A DNA stretch of 64,000 nt, from the NCBI GenBank assembly GCA_029204225.1, contig CM055108.1, positions 26,031,303-26,095,302 on the forward strand, read 5' to 3'. Both the position numbers and the translations under genes were made by a program. This document shows positions 46,101 to 57,605 of the stretch, piece by piece (the first letter of the stretch is position 1; each line of letters begins with the position of its first letter). The stretch comes from Diphasiastrum complanatum (lineage: Eukaryota > Streptophyta > Lycopodiopsida > Lycopodiales > Lycopodiaceae). A model generated the notes under the pieces. The model did no database searches, was not told where the DNA came from, and worked only from the letters and a program-made list of their open reading frames with translations.

Positions 46101-48373
46101 ATTGTGAAACTGTTCAACCTAGCATTCATGATTTATATTTAGAAGCCTATGAAAAGTATTGTCATCAACAGGCCTTAGCCTTTAATCCTGTGATCAATGT
46201 TAATTTGAAGGTAGCTTGTAACTCTGTTTGCAAAACAATAACATATTGTCATTCTTTTTTTCAGTTGTATTTTGTTGCGGCAGGTGTGCAAACTCATATA
46301 ATCTCTTTTTTAGCCAGGTCACATCAATGATTTTGGGTGAACTTCCAGGAAGTGAGCCAGAGCAGGGTGTTCCATTAAAGGAACTGGGCCTGGTTCCAAG
46401 AAGTTCAAAATGCAGTTTCTGGATGTGCATAACATTCAAGAACTCAATTAACAAAGTTAGTTCATTAGCCAGTGTACACAGAAATGTCTTTCCTGCCTAT
46501 CGCTTAGAATAACCTTGGTAACCATTAGGAGTTTAGCAACATCCTGAAATGACAGCTTACATAATGTGTGCAAAGGGTGCATACACTTCTCCAACTAGAG
46601 GCCCATACAAGAAGCACACTGAATGTGGCACCCCTTTTTCTCGCACATAAGAGGTTGCCTCCAGAGGGCTATACATGTTGGACGTCGTTGTGTACCTCCA
46701 AGAATGTGGCAGTTACGTGGGAAGGTTGCATCGGGTTTTCCGGCCAGCAGTTTCCGGGTGCCCGATGGAGGAATCCTGTCACTCTCCAAGAAATCTCATT
46801 AACCATTTTCCTTCATTCTTTATTCTCCTTTTTCCATTCATTCTCCTTCTTTGTTTGTTCTTCGTTTTTCAATTTTCAAAATATAAATTTATTCTGATGG
46901 TTGTCACGACAGAAAGCTTTGTTATAATTCATAATGCAGGCTGAAGAAAGAAATTCTTTTTTTGAAAAATGGTAGGTGCCACCAAAAGAGCTTAACGAAC
47001 TGAATTTTCAACTGGCCAGCCAGTTTCAACGGTACTCATCCGGCTGTCTCTGGAGGTAAGTTACCTCTCAGAGTTGTTGCCTTAGCCACAGATATAACTT
47101 ATAAGGTCGCTTATCTATAACATTTCATTTAACACACTTGCGCACACACACACATATATATACATCTAGCCAACGAAAGCAGCTCTCGAGCGCAGAAGGT
47201 AACCAAGAGAGGGCCAAAAAGTAGCAATGTATTTGGTTAATCCACTCGCAGTGAACCCAACCTGTTTATGACTTCATGAAGTCCTGTCAATGCAGCATCT
47301 ACGTGGCAAGGCCTATGAGAGAGCTCATTAGCTATTGGGAAGAAACTGGAAAAGACCAACAGCAACAGGAATTGTGGTCGATCCAGCTAATTTAAATTGC
47401 TTTGTGACAACAAGAAGTTGCCGCAGATGAATTCTTACATCACCAGATGACCCATATTTTCCCTAATCTTCGTCCTTGTACGCCAAGGCAACACGCATGA
47501 GAATTCATGAGATTTTATCATGCTTTTAAAGGGAGGGCAAGTTTTTTGGGGCTAGTGACCTAATGTGCAATGGGCTAACTGCTAGTAGCATCCTCCCGTG
47601 CGTCCTTGCCAGGCACAAACAGGCTGCTTATTTTAGCCTTTCAAGCCCATCATAGCCAATTATCCCTTCACTTGTGAGCAAATCATCTTGCACATGCCAG
47701 CAGTTGATTCTACCGTAGACCTCTCAGCCTTCACCAGCATACAAAAGATTAAAAGACGTGACACTCAGATTCACTAATGCATATGAAAAATCAGGCTAAA
47801 GCTTATAAATCTTTCGAGCCTAAAAACAGCTTTTTGAAGTAAATCTTTTGAGTTTGATGAAGAAGCGAGTAGCCAAACCTGAACTGGTGACAGATCTGCA
47901 GCATCAAATGAAGAAATAGTGCTGTACTTGCTGAGGTGGCTGCAGAACTTTGCGTCGCTCAGGCAGCTCTGAATCTTGTCCCAATTGTTGCTATTCTCCA
48001 CCCTCCTTTGCAGCCAAGTGGAATAATCCCCCAACCTGTACTCCTTGTAACCTTTCCCAGCGAGCGCATGCCCGGCTCCCTTGTTAGTGACAATGAAGGC
48101 AAACACTGTAAAGGCAAGGAGCAAGACGATGAGCAGAAACATGACCAAGAGGTAGAGCCAGAGAAGCCATGCCACTCGGAAGCAAGAACCCACAAACCCA
48201 GCTATGGAAACTACAAGAATGAAGACGCCTATTATTATCACGGGCCACTGCAGGAACCGAACACAATCCGTGTTGTGCTTAGTAGCAAGCCATATACCCA
48301 CACCAATGATTGGCAAGGAAAGAACCAATGTGATGAAATTTATTATTCCTGTCAGCTGATTACTAATCTTCAT
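43186..48373 (-). CDS. Tetraspanin, two exons (48373-47879 and 43500-43186)
   Basis: Tetraspanins are four-pass membrane proteins that build membrane microdomains with partner proteins. Exon 1 gives residues 1-165 from ATG at 48373 and exon 2 gives 104 more, 269 in all, a usual plant length. Membrane segments lie at about 12-31, 43-64, 70-96 and 229-251. The large outer loop (about 97-228) has the plant-type GCCKPP motif at 167-172, further cysteines (137, 144, 175, 197, 208, 211, 214) and an NAT glycosylation site at 181. Splicing is phase 0: exon 1 ends CAG before GTTTGG, and exon 2 starts after TTACAG. The exon layout fits the Arabidopsis TET7/8/9 group (recalled). No damage is seen, and it is the only convincing host gene here. 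Confidence 0.95.
43501..47878 (-). other. Intron of the tetraspanin gene (4378 bases)
   Basis: It has a GT donor at the exon 1 end and an AG acceptor at TTACAG. It is AT-rich and holds a MITE at 44580-44778. Open frames inside it (for example 45328-45753, 46568-46897) have no recognisable domains and are read as chance. An intron this long fits a large genome. Confidence 0.9.
44580..44778. mobile_element. 199-base Mutator-like MITE in the tetraspanin intron
   Basis: The ends are imperfect inverted repeats of about 50 bases: TTAGAAGCCCGTTCCG on the left, and TTAGTTGCCCATTCCG read inward from the right. The inner arms hold CATTCTGGAACG- and GTTCTGGAACG-type words. A perfect 10-base direct repeat, GGATAGGATC, flanks it at 44570-44579 and 44779-44788. 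Target duplications of 9-11 bases are typical of Mutator-like elements (family knowledge). It has no coding capacity. Confidence 0.88.
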
Positions 48374-50410
48374 CTTGAACGCAACAAGCTATGCAAAAAT
48401 CCGCTACTTTTCTGTGTACAGAAGTCTGCCACCGAGAATATCACCACTCGGCAGAGGTTTGCAAAGAAACTAAGAGAGAGATCCCTCTCCTGCTACAAAG
48501 CTACAAACCACAGAAGGCAGAGATACCTTGAAAAAACTATAGTTCTGCAGCCTTCTGCTTTAGAAGCTCAGAGTGGGAAAACAAAGAGACAAGTAGATCT
48601 GTCATTGAGAGATAGCTGGAGCTTAAGAGTGAATGTCCAATATCCTCTCTTTTTTGTGGTTGTTCATACGTGAACTGTGGACTGTGGACTGTGGACTTGT
48701 TAAACGGTTGTTTGCTAAACAATCTTCCTGAGTAGAATACACAGTTAGAAGGATAGTCGAACAAAAGAATTGGGTAGTATAACCGTTTGAAGATAGAGCA
48801 GACTGCAGTCTAGCTTCCACAGCTACAAGGGGGCAGCTGCAGCTACACTGCGTGCAGAAACAGTAATATACTAAATCAAGGCATGAATCACGACGGATTC
48901 TTATCCAAAATTTGAACTACGAGGGGAAGAAATTGGAGATCTGATGAGATTAAGGACCTTTGACTTTGGAAGACCAGCCCAATCAAGACTAGCACCTGGA
49001 GAACCTTCATTGGTTCAAGATTTGATCCCATGACCAGTTGGTATGTTGTCAACTTTGGATAGATATTGGAGAAACAATGTTCATGACTTCAAAGGAAAAG
49101 GTTTTGCCAAATCTACTTAGGATTAGCTAACAAGGTGACAAGGAGTCATGAAGGCTTAAGAAAGAGACCTATATGGAGAATCGGCAAGTTTTTTCAAAAA
49201 TCAACATCATAAGATGTTGAAGATTTATTATGACGATTTCTTATGCAAGCATATATACCTTTTTATAAGTAAAAGTCTTCAAAGACTATAAACTTCTTTA
49301 AAATGCAAGTTTTTTGAGAATAACTTAAAAGAGGTTTCCCGAGCATTGCCTCTAACCTAACATATTGAGTCATTGACAATAGATGTTGAAAGTAGAGCTT
49401 GAGAGACAAGGTTTGCCAAAAACCTATAGGCTATAATCCATTGAAAAATGTTCACAAATTGTTTTATTCATGTATGGAGACAAAACATTTAGGTTTTAGT
49501 AACCTACATGTTTGAGCCCCTTATAGGTAGGCTATGAGCCTATTAAACTTCTAGATTTTTATTTTCATTTGAATCTTAATCAAATAAGTTTTCACCTTAG
49601 GATTTAGAAATCATTAGTTTGGCTCTAGGTTCTAGTACAATTTTTATGCCATTCTAGTCTCTTGTTGAACCAAAAAGAATATGCAAGTAGTTTTAGTTTG
49701 TTACTGAATTTTAATGTACAAACTACACATCATTTTGATATCAATAATTGCATCCTCTAAAGTTGGAATTTACATGAAACAGAGTTTGTTTTAAAATTTG
49801 TGGCTCCTATAGAAAAAATATCTAATTTTGAGCATTCTAAGCCAAAAGGTTTTTGAGCTGCTAAAAAGCCTATCAAAACAAAATTGAATTAGGCTGTAAA
49901 AAAGAATTTCAAGACTTTTTGGTACTTTTATTAGTCAAAAAGGTCAACAGGTAGTAGACCTTAGCAATGGAAAAACATTCGAATAAGTTGATTGACTTGA
50001 TTGTAAAGACAAAGAGTTGAATATCATGGATTCATAAGTTCAAAGATGAACAATCATGAGAAGCCTTGCTTCACATACCAATTTTGGGAAGACAGACTTA
50101 TGCAAAACCTTTTTTTATATATTTATGTACTTGATTACGACACTTTTATGATGGTGTATCTCTACCATTCTTAGCACCCCTCCTCTCAAGCAAATTTTTT
50201 GAAATATCACATCAACATTATGGGCTTATCTGTTTTTAAATTGGTTGGTGATTTCGGAGTTAAAGATTTTGGTTAGGCTTGTGAACAATTTTGAAACAAA
50301 TATTTCTTTCAGCATGCCACGTATTCTCAGACATCTAGAAAAAGGTGCCTATGCCTCACATTTCCTTCTGCTGCATTGCGTTTGCAGATCATGTTTCCTA
50401 TTGCATGTAA
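48374..50410. other. Upstream region of the tetraspanin gene, no other gene
   Basis: The 5' untranslated region and promoter should lie in the first few hundred bases. No certain TATA box is seen. GGACTGT occurs three times in tandem at 48675-48697. The rest is AT-rich with no supported frame. Confidence 0.5.
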
Positions 50411-50497
50411 GAAAAGCCACTTCATGTATGTAAGAAGGCATAAATATCAGATAGGAAAAGCCACTTCATGTATATAAGAAGGCATAAATATCATAAA

Positions 50498-50498
<1 letters not shown>
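50411..50498. repeat. 44-base tandem duplication
   Basis: Two copies of GAAAAGCCACTTCATGTATG...AAGGCATAAATATCA lie head to tail with period 44 and few differences. A CT run follows directly. Confidence 0.9.
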
Positions 50499-50587
<89 letters not shown>

Positions 50588-50696
50588 CTCACATTATCGC
50601 TATTTTTCATGTGAAACCTAAAAAACCCTAAAAAATAAAAAATGAGCACCTCTCTCTCTCTCCCTCCCTCCCTCCCTCCCTCCTCCCTCCCTCCCT

Positions 50697-50762
<66 letters not shown>
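50499..50762. repeat. CT microsatellites and a CCCT tract
   Basis: (CT)n at about 50499-50583, a short unique spacer, a (TCCC)n-type tract at 50660-50703 and another (CT)n to 50760. The minus-strand frame made of R, E and G is an artefact. Confidence 0.95.
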
Positions 50763-50763
<1 letters not shown>

Positions 50764-52133
50764 GCGATCCTAAAGCGCAACCTCCTCTCTCCATTTTATA
50801 CCTTCTCTCTTTTTAGAAACTTATCTTTCTAGGAATTTCGACAGACACATGCTCTAGAAAGTTCTAAATGCACATGTCATTTTCAACCCATTTTCACTGC
50901 ACTTCAAATGCTTTTCAAATGCCCTTCAATGATGTTCTAGGGCAAAGGTGGACCAATGAGAATCTCCAAATCCCATTTTGTATAAATGGGGTGACATTCT
51001 CAAATAGGAAGAAGTTGTTTCTAGTGCTACAGATGGATTACTCCTAAACAGAATACAGCTACAAGTTTTTCTACATGATACTCTAGCAATTTAATATATG
51101 TGCCACAAATACTCCTTAGAAGAAAAAATATTAGCTTGTTTGAAAGCAACCCATCTATTTTTTCATATCTATTTTTTCTAACTTAATTACGATTCATGTT
51201 GAAGGGAGGATATATAAGTACAAATTTATCATCTTCACTCAACGCTGGCAACGTTTTGAGCATAAAATTTCTTCCTTTTTGAACTAAACCAGTCCTTTTA
51301 TACTTTTAAAGCCCTTGATTACAAGTAAAAGGTCTTTTCCTAACTTTTACAATTCTTGATACTGTTGTAAACGGATACTAAACCTGGAAGTATTGTATTA
51401 ATATTGATGGTTATGCTCACCAAGTATAAAGCAGTTGTCTGAAGCAAGACATATTGTTAAAAGGCTGTAGTAGAGTTTGATTCTTGCACAAACAAGTGTG
51501 AAGTATTGTTTTTGGAAATGTAAAAATGCTTAATTTATCATTGATAAAAGGTTGTGTGTCATACTTGATAAAGTTAAAATCGCTTTTAGAATCAAAGAAT
51601 TTTTTTGAACATCTCACTAAACAGGAGTGCTCGGCAAACCTCTTTCGAGTTATCCTCAAAAACCTGCATTTTACAGAACTTCTCAGTTTTTTGAAGACTT
51701 TTGCTTAAAGGTATATATGGTTGTTTAAAAAACCTTCATACATGTTATGATGCCAGTTTTTGAGAAAACTTGCCAGTTCCATTCCTATAGTGTGCTAGTT
51801 TTCTTGAGCACTGCTAAGCAGTACAAACCAAACTGCACAACAAGTTCGTTTGTATCTTTACTAGCTAGAAATATATACAAAAAACTAATGCTTGGTAGTG
51901 TTGTTATCACAGCTCCTGATTCATGACATAAGTCAACCCGGAGAACTAATAATGACAACTTATATAGTAAATAGCTAGTATGGAAGTATTCCCTAGCGTT
52001 ATTGTAACTTATTTTGGCATTTGTTATCGAGCAAAGCTATGTTGAAGGATTGAAAAGTATGGTCTCAACTTGTCAAGGGGGATTACATGTTGCTCTTGTA
52101 TTGCCTTAAGTATTTTTATCTTTCCCTGCACCC
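50763..52133. other. No gene seen
   Basis: AT-rich intergenic sequence. Short frames such as 51417-51659 have no recognisable family. Confidence 0.45.
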
Positions 52134-52454
52134 TTGAGTTGTAAACCCAACTACCCTCTGGCTAGGGTAGTATCATACTTTTCTTGTAATAACATTTCCT
52201 TATTTGATATCTTGTTTTTCTTTTCTCAAGTATGGAGAAGTGATGCTATTTTATTGGGTTATGGTGACCCACTTCTTGCACCTATACCTTTCATCCAAAC
52301 TATTATTTGTTGTATGAAAAAAGCAAAGACCATTCATGAGTTTATTATTGATATTGATCATTCCACTTGTGCCTCTATTGAAGTCAATGATAGGGTAATA
52401 TGTCTCACTAATTTAATGGCTATTGGTAAACCTTTTTATGAAATGGGTGTGTAA
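52134..52454 (+). CDS. Unassigned short open frame
   Basis: About 106 codons. The second half (VWRSDAILLGYGDPLLAPIP and FIIDIDHSTCASIEVNDRVI) looks protein-like, but I recognise no family. It begins in sequence with no promoter or start context worth noting, so it may be part of an eroded element. Confidence 0.25.
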   Translation: MSCKPNYPLARVVSYFSCNNISLFDILFFFSQVWRSDAILLGYGDPLLAPIPFIQTIICCMKKAKTIHEFIIDIDHSTCASIEVNDRVICLTNLMAIGKPFYEMGV

Positions 52455-52903
52455 ACGAAATCCTCTTGACCTTTTCAAAAAAAAAAACCATGATTCACCT
52501 AGTATTGTAGAAAATTGTCATTGTATAGTTTTGGGTGACACATGGCCTAATTCTTCGCCACATAGTATCTAGACACAAGATCGCCATGGACTTGTCATGC
52601 TAAATCACCAATGGTTACACTGTGCACAATCTGTTTCCCAATTGACTACTAGATTTACAAGATTTTCTAATCAGAACATCCCGTTGTTTACTAAAAATAG
52701 CAGTTTTTTGTCGAAAATGAGCCTAACTTGCATTTCGGCTGAAATTTCCCTGGACAGATTTGATCATGTGCTGAAGCAACAGAGGACAACAATGACAAGG
52801 ACAATGACTGCTCAAAATAGCAGAATGGCTCTTTACAGACCATTCGGAATACCTCTGGGCATTTGTACAAGGAAGATGGGAGAGGGTGAGTAGGGCTGGG
52901 ATT

Positions 52904-52963
52904 TTCACACTAGTTTTGTACAAGGCACAACAATTCACACTAGTTTTGTACAAGGCACAACAA
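52904..52963. repeat. 30-base tandem duplication
   Basis: TTCACACTAGTTTTGTACAA plus GGCACAACAA, twice in a row and identical, with a partial third copy after it. Confidence 0.95.
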
Positions 52964-52999
52964 TTTATACAAGGCGGGATTTATTGTATACAGGGTGTC

Positions 53000-53880
53000 A
53001 CAGATACTTGCTAACCTACCTAGCCAGTTGCTACCTATTCTGGAAGCTATCACCTACCTATGCTAAGGGGCTGGGACAACTTCCTAATTTAACCAGGTTG
53101 ATCTACAATTAAATCTGATCTAACTTATCTAAATCACCTAAACCTTCTACCCTAGGCTAATCCAAGCTAATCTACTCTACTGGCTAACCTAGCATTCTAT
53201 CTGGGCTATCTAACTATCTACCTTAGTTTACATCTACCCTAGGGGTCGGTCCATTCTAAGATCTTCTAGGCTAACTATCTGTTTCGACCTAATCTAAATG
53301 TTACCTAGACTGACTAAGCTAACTACTCTTGACTACCTAGACTAAACTAAGATTAATTAACTAAGAGAATCATACTTGATCTAACTTACATTTCTAAATC
53401 TATTTAAGGGTCTCAGTTGGTAACTACCTTAATCTACGGATCGCGATCTGTTACTTTAAAACTAACTAATCTAGAACTTATGCTAACAGGTGGGGTCTTC
53501 TAAGTCTAACTGGATTTCTTAGATTTACTCTAGCTATTTGAATGGGGTCATTTAATGGAAACACTATCTTCGTAGGACATTCTAACAGATTTAACCGAAC
53601 AGAGACTATCTAAGCGAGCTAGTCTGCCTACTTGATCTTTCTAAATTAAAATCACCTAGTAAATGGCTGATCTAACCAGCTAAATTGTACTGATCTAATC
53701 TAACTTTCTGATCTAGCTATCCAATTTATCTAGCTATTCTAAATTGAAGCAGAACACTAAGGATCTAACTTCTAACTCCTATGGATCTAGATCTAAACTA
53801 CTACCAAGATTTAATTAAAATTTCAAAACCTATCTAACTGACGAGCATCTAATCCTACAAGCTACTCCTACCTAGACTAT
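53000..53880. repeat. CTA-rich low-complexity region
   Basis: Dense CTAACTA, TCTAACT and CTACCTAG words for almost 0.9 kb with no fixed period. No gene is readable. It borders a pol remnant and could be the untranslated end of an old element. Confidence 0.55.
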
Positions 53881-53884
53881 CTAA

Positions 53885-54024
53885 CGGGGTGTTGACGGTT
53901 CATCTTAAACTGAAGAAGATGATGTGGATGGTGGTTCTGGCACATCTCCAAGTTCAACATCAGCAGAATAGTAGTGACGCAACCTGTTGTCATTAATGGG
54001 GACCGTCCGACGCTATTTTCACCT
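53885..54024 (-). pseudogene. Pol C-terminal remnant interrupted by the LTR of J
   Basis: The minus frames read QVKIASDG, then with a one-base shift TVPINDNRLRHYYSADVELG. This is the end of gypsy pol (compare DGTPFDTPINGSRLHKYW in J). The remnant stops where the LTR of J begins, so J landed in an older element. Confidence 0.65.
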
Positions 54025-54029
54025 GATTG

Positions 54030-54256
54030 TGTAGGGTTGAAAATCTTGCGTAGTATAGCCCTCCCGCCTGTCAACAAGGGTTAGTTCACTGGATAGGTAC
54101 CTAACTATGCATAGATGCTACTTTTAGTTAGTTTTCTACTTTTTGTCTAACTCTACCTACCCTAACACTGCTCACACTAACTCTACTTCCCTAACTAACT
54201 TCATCATGATTGTTGGTGAAGAGAAAGGATAGAATAGAAGAGGAAGAAGAAGGAGA

Positions 54257-54287
<31 letters not shown>

Positions 54288-54858
54288 TGAAATGAAGGTT
54301 ATCTCAAATGCTCAATTTCATTGCTTACAGAAAAACCTTAACTAGCATAAACAAAAAAGCATGGAAAAAGGAAATAACAAGCAACCACAACAATAGCATA
54401 AGCAAGAGTGATTAGCAAATGAGGATGCTTGAGCTCTCAAAATGATAGAGACTCCTCCTCTCTATTAAGCATGAAAATAGAGTACAAATGGTGCCTTTTT
54501 ATAAAGTGGGGAAGGCCCTTGCCCCAAAATCCTATTGGCTAATATTTACACTGATCCTATCCATTCATCTTGCACCCAACTTGATCCAAGGGTCCACAAA
54601 AGGTACATTGAAATTCACAAGGTTCATGTGAGTCCCAATTTGGACCCAACTCTAAAAAGTAATCTCTAAGTTTAAAAATGACTTTGGGCCTCTAGTTTTA
54701 TTTTGATTCAAAGGCCCAAGTCTATTTTATTTTATTACAGCTTAAGCTTGCGTGCTCATTGGGCCATGGGCTTATGCGCGCACAGGATGCCATGCCCTCG
54801 CAACACATTTTATTAGTTGATTTTATTTATTTACAATTCGTTGGGAATATCCCCAACA
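54030..54858 (-). repeat. 3' LTR of element J
   Basis: The plus-strand edges are TGTAGGGTTGAAAATC and ATATCCCCAACA. It shares layout with the LTRs of F: a tRNA-like start, GTTCACTGG, a GA run, then GCTCATTGGGCC before the end. The second copy is outside the window. Confidence 0.7.
54046..54073 (+). other. tRNA-Asp-like segment in the LTR of J
   Basis: TTGCGTAGTATAG followed by TCCCGCCTGTCA resembles the D-arm and anticodon arm of plant tRNA-Asp(GTC), TTGTAGTATAG...TTCCCGCCTGTCAC (recalled). The 3' half of a tRNA is absent, so it is not a tRNA gene. Confidence 0.6.
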
Positions 54859-56499
54859 AGACCCACGCCCTGACGTAGTGACGGTCCCTCGGCACTATGT
54901 TGATTCAGTAAAGAGTCTGCTTGGCCCGCCTTTGTTGGATCAGGTAGCCCGTGACGTCTTCCATAAAGTTGAGGCGGTCCAGTTTCTTCAAGTCCTTGGG
55001 CATGTGAAGGGACTTGTGGACTCCTGTTAGCCAGTCTTGGTTGACCCACGCTTGGAATCTGCGTGTCCATGGATCGCCAAGAAGGGCAGCTCAGTAATAC
55101 ACACGAGCGACTGGCAGTTGTTCGTGTGCATGGCAGGAAGTGTGCGTTCACCCATAATTGTTGCGAACTTGTCACATAGGCCTTGATGGCCGCAGGGTCT
55201 CTTTCAAATAGCTGTTGACGCCACTCTAGTTGTGGGTGGAGGGCGAGTAATGCTTGCAGCTCCTTGCCCTTTATTGTCTGAGCTAAAAACCGCCTCTTGA
55301 AAACTCGTGGGGATACTTTGATAGGCCACGGACTTTGACCTTCAGAAGGCCCGACTGGCAGATATCGTGCGCGAACCGCTGGATGATGTTGCTTGTCCTT
55401 CCTCTTGGCTTTGGCTGGTACCTGCGCCTTGGCCTTGGTCTCGCATCTTAGTACCCGTATCTGTTGGTCCTTGGTCTTGGCCTTCGGAGCCTTGATCTTG
55501 ACTAACCCCCCCGGCTGCTTGTTGGCTTTGGTCTTGGCTCGTACTGGCCTGTGCAGCGTCAAAAACAGGTGGCGGTGGAATTACTACAGGAGTGGGCTGG
55601 GCCTTCTTCTCCATGTACTTTTGGCAAGCCTTGAGGGCTTGTTTGGCCTGGGCGAGCTTGTGAGTTGCGCTTGTCCGATATTTATCGAACTCTGCCTAGT
55701 AGCTGTTTAATGTCTGGCTATATACTTGCACCTGACACCTAAAGAGATTCATCTCTGATTCAAATGAGCTTTTCACTTTGTAGGGCTTTGACTTCTGCCC
55801 CCAGGCGCGTATTCTCTACTTCGTAAATCTGTAGTTGCGCCTGGAGTGGAGCAAATCATTGGGACGCTTCGGTTTGAAGCTCACACACCTTTGTGGAGGC
55901 CTCTGTCAATGCTTTGGAGAGGCTCTGGATGTAAAGATTGTGCCCCTCCTCCTTTTGCTGCAGCTTGGCATTCTCCCGGTGCCCTTCTTGTTCATGTTGT
56001 TGAGCTAGAATCAGCTCGTGCTACAACTCCGTGAGTTTCGCTCGCAGTTGTGTGTTGCTTGTTGCCAAGTGTAGTACCCTGCTTTCCAAAATAGCCTTGG
56101 CTGCTACCGCCTCCAGGATGTATTTTTCCAGAGTCTAGTACGTCGTTGGTAAGTCAGTGGGAGTAGTCGGTACACTAGCACTGATAGGGGCTTGCGTGGT
56201 ATCGGCCCCGACGACTTGTGGAGCTCCATCTTCATTGTCTTCAATGAGGTTCTCGTTGGACCTGATGTCATCTGGGGCGGTGGGATTAGCCCGATCTGGT
56301 GATGGTATGAAAATGGTTTGAACAAATACGTCATCAGGCGACGGTTGGTTGCCCTCGACAACTTTTGGTGGCGAAACAGGTGGGGTGCTAGAAGCAACAG
56401 TGAAAAAGAGGTGAGGACGGTTTGTCCAAATGAGAGGATGGAAATTGAAGTGTGGTGTGGAGCACAGAAGGCGAGGATGGAGCGGAAATGGGCTAGCAT
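54859..56499 (-). CDS. Downstream extra frames of element J
   Basis: Overlapping minus frames run to the LTR. 56104-56499 has no domain. 54831-55562 is Lys/Arg-rich at its start (KTKDQQIRVLRCETKAKAQ), then has a more ordinary stretch (RRFLAQTIKGKELQALLALH), and its end runs into the LTR. An alternative frame at the very end gives VPRDRHYVRAW, matching element F. I recognise no family. They could be one broken C-terminal part of the extra 3' protein at 57527. Confidence 0.4.
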
Positions 56500-57527
56500 G
56501 CGGGTGAAAAATTAATGACTTGCCTCCACACCAGAGTGTCGGGAGACAACTGAGAATCAGATGGATTAAACGTGAGGGGAGCAACGGTAGTGGCACGAAA
56601 GATGGAGGATGCGATGGTGATGGACAAAGTAGTGGATAATGGAATAGAAATGGGAGTGGTATCGACGGAGGAAACAAGGATGGGAACAGAAATAGTCATG
56701 GATGGAACAAAAAGAGGGGTAGTGACAACAGAGATAGGAGTGGAAGGTTGCACAAAAGAAGAAGTGGCAGTGGTTGATGGAGTGATTAGTGCGATGGTGG
56801 TTGTGCGTCTTTGGGTAGTAGGTGGAGATGAAGATGAAGAGGCAACGCCAGGCACTCGTTTGCTAGTCGTTGTGTCAGTAACTGTAGGTTGGGAGGAGGT
56901 GGATGCTTGAGATGGCAAATAGAGGGTAGTCTGCGGCATGGTGGAAGAAAGAAGACTGGAACGATGAAAACCATGCACTTTCGCCTCGAGAAGTGCACAG
57001 GCGAAGTTACACAGTAGGGGGCCTACGGCGATACGATCACAGTTGTTGGGCTTGATGGAGATGGTTAGTTCACGAATAAGGAAGCTACGCCAGTTGTATG
57101 GCACAACTGAGGGGCCAGGGAATTTCAGAAAGGATTTCACTATCTGACTCAACAATGTGGACTGGATTCTGTCCTTGCAAAATGTTGAAACAACTAGAAA
57201 GTTGTTCAACAGATGCACAGCCTCCTGTATGATTGGTTCCGTGATAGCATCTATTAGGTAATCGTTGTTAGTCTGGATGGGGATCTTTGAAGTGGTTTTG
57301 GCAATGAAAGGTTTAATCAGGGCTTTTGCCTGACGGTGGGAGATGGACTGACGGTCGCCAGACATAATGCCAATGGTGACCATCGAGTTTGAAGTAATCC
57401 TGACATTGTACGTGGTAACTTGGTACATGAAGTAAAAGCGTGCTTTCGGCACTTCCCAGATAGTGTAAGCGTGTAGGGCGAGGCCCATGTTTATGTCAGA
57501 ATTGAAAAGCACTGGGTAAAAACTCAT
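56493..57527 (-). CDS. Extra 3' protein of element J (344 codons, env position)
   Basis: An uninterrupted frame starting MSFYPVLFNSDINMGLALHA, between integrase and the 3' LTR. Residues about 1-185 look globular (YFMYQVTTYNVRITSNSMVT, VPYNWRSFLIRELTISIKPN). Residues about 186-344 are low complexity, rich in Ser, Thr and Pro. No signal peptide or clear membrane helix is visible, so it is not a standard envelope protein. I recognise no family. The intact length in an otherwise dead element suggests recent use or chance. A 46-base duplication lies at its start. Confidence 0.6.
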   Translation of the reverse strand: MSFYPVLFNSDINMGLALHAYTIWEVPKARFYFMYQVTTYNVRITSNSMVTIGIMSGDRQSISHRQAKALIKPFIAKTTSKIPIQTNNDYLIDAITEPIIQEAVHLLNNFLVVSTFCKDRIQSTLLSQIVKSFLKFPGPSVVPYNWRSFLIRELTISIKPNNCDRIAVGPLLCNFACALLEAKVHGFHRSSLLSSTMPQTTLYLPSQASTSSQPTVTDTTTSKRVPGVASSSSSPPTTQRRTTTIALITPSTTATSSFVQPSTPISVVTTPLFVPSMTISVPILVSSVDTTPISIPLSTTLSITIASSIFRATTVAPLTFNPSDSQLSPDTLVWRQVINFSPAC

Positions 57528-57605
57528 TGCCTCAAGAAGTGGGCCGACTGTCTATAGTCGGGTAAAAACCCATTGCCTCAAGAAGTGGGCTGGCTGTCTG
57601 TAGCC
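57514..57605. repeat. 46-base tandem duplication at the start of the extra frame
   Basis: GGGTAAAAACTCATTGCCTC...AAGTGGGC, twice with period 46. The upstream copy has its own ATG on the minus strand but meets a stop within 14 codons. Confidence 0.9.

Noticed and set aside
47936-48673. 245-codon plus-strand frame
   Set aside because: It is antisense to tetraspanin exon 1 and its 5' region, and its sequence has no domain.
50491-50763. Minus-strand Arg/Glu/Gly frame
   Set aside because: Translation of CT repeats.
53877-54077. 66-codon minus frame as a separate gene
   Set aside because: Its left part is out of frame with a recognisable pol end, and its right part is LTR sequence.
54046-54080. 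A real tRNA-Asp gene
   Set aside because: Only the D-arm and anticodon-like parts are present. The acceptor stem partner and T-arm are missing, and it lies inside an LTR.
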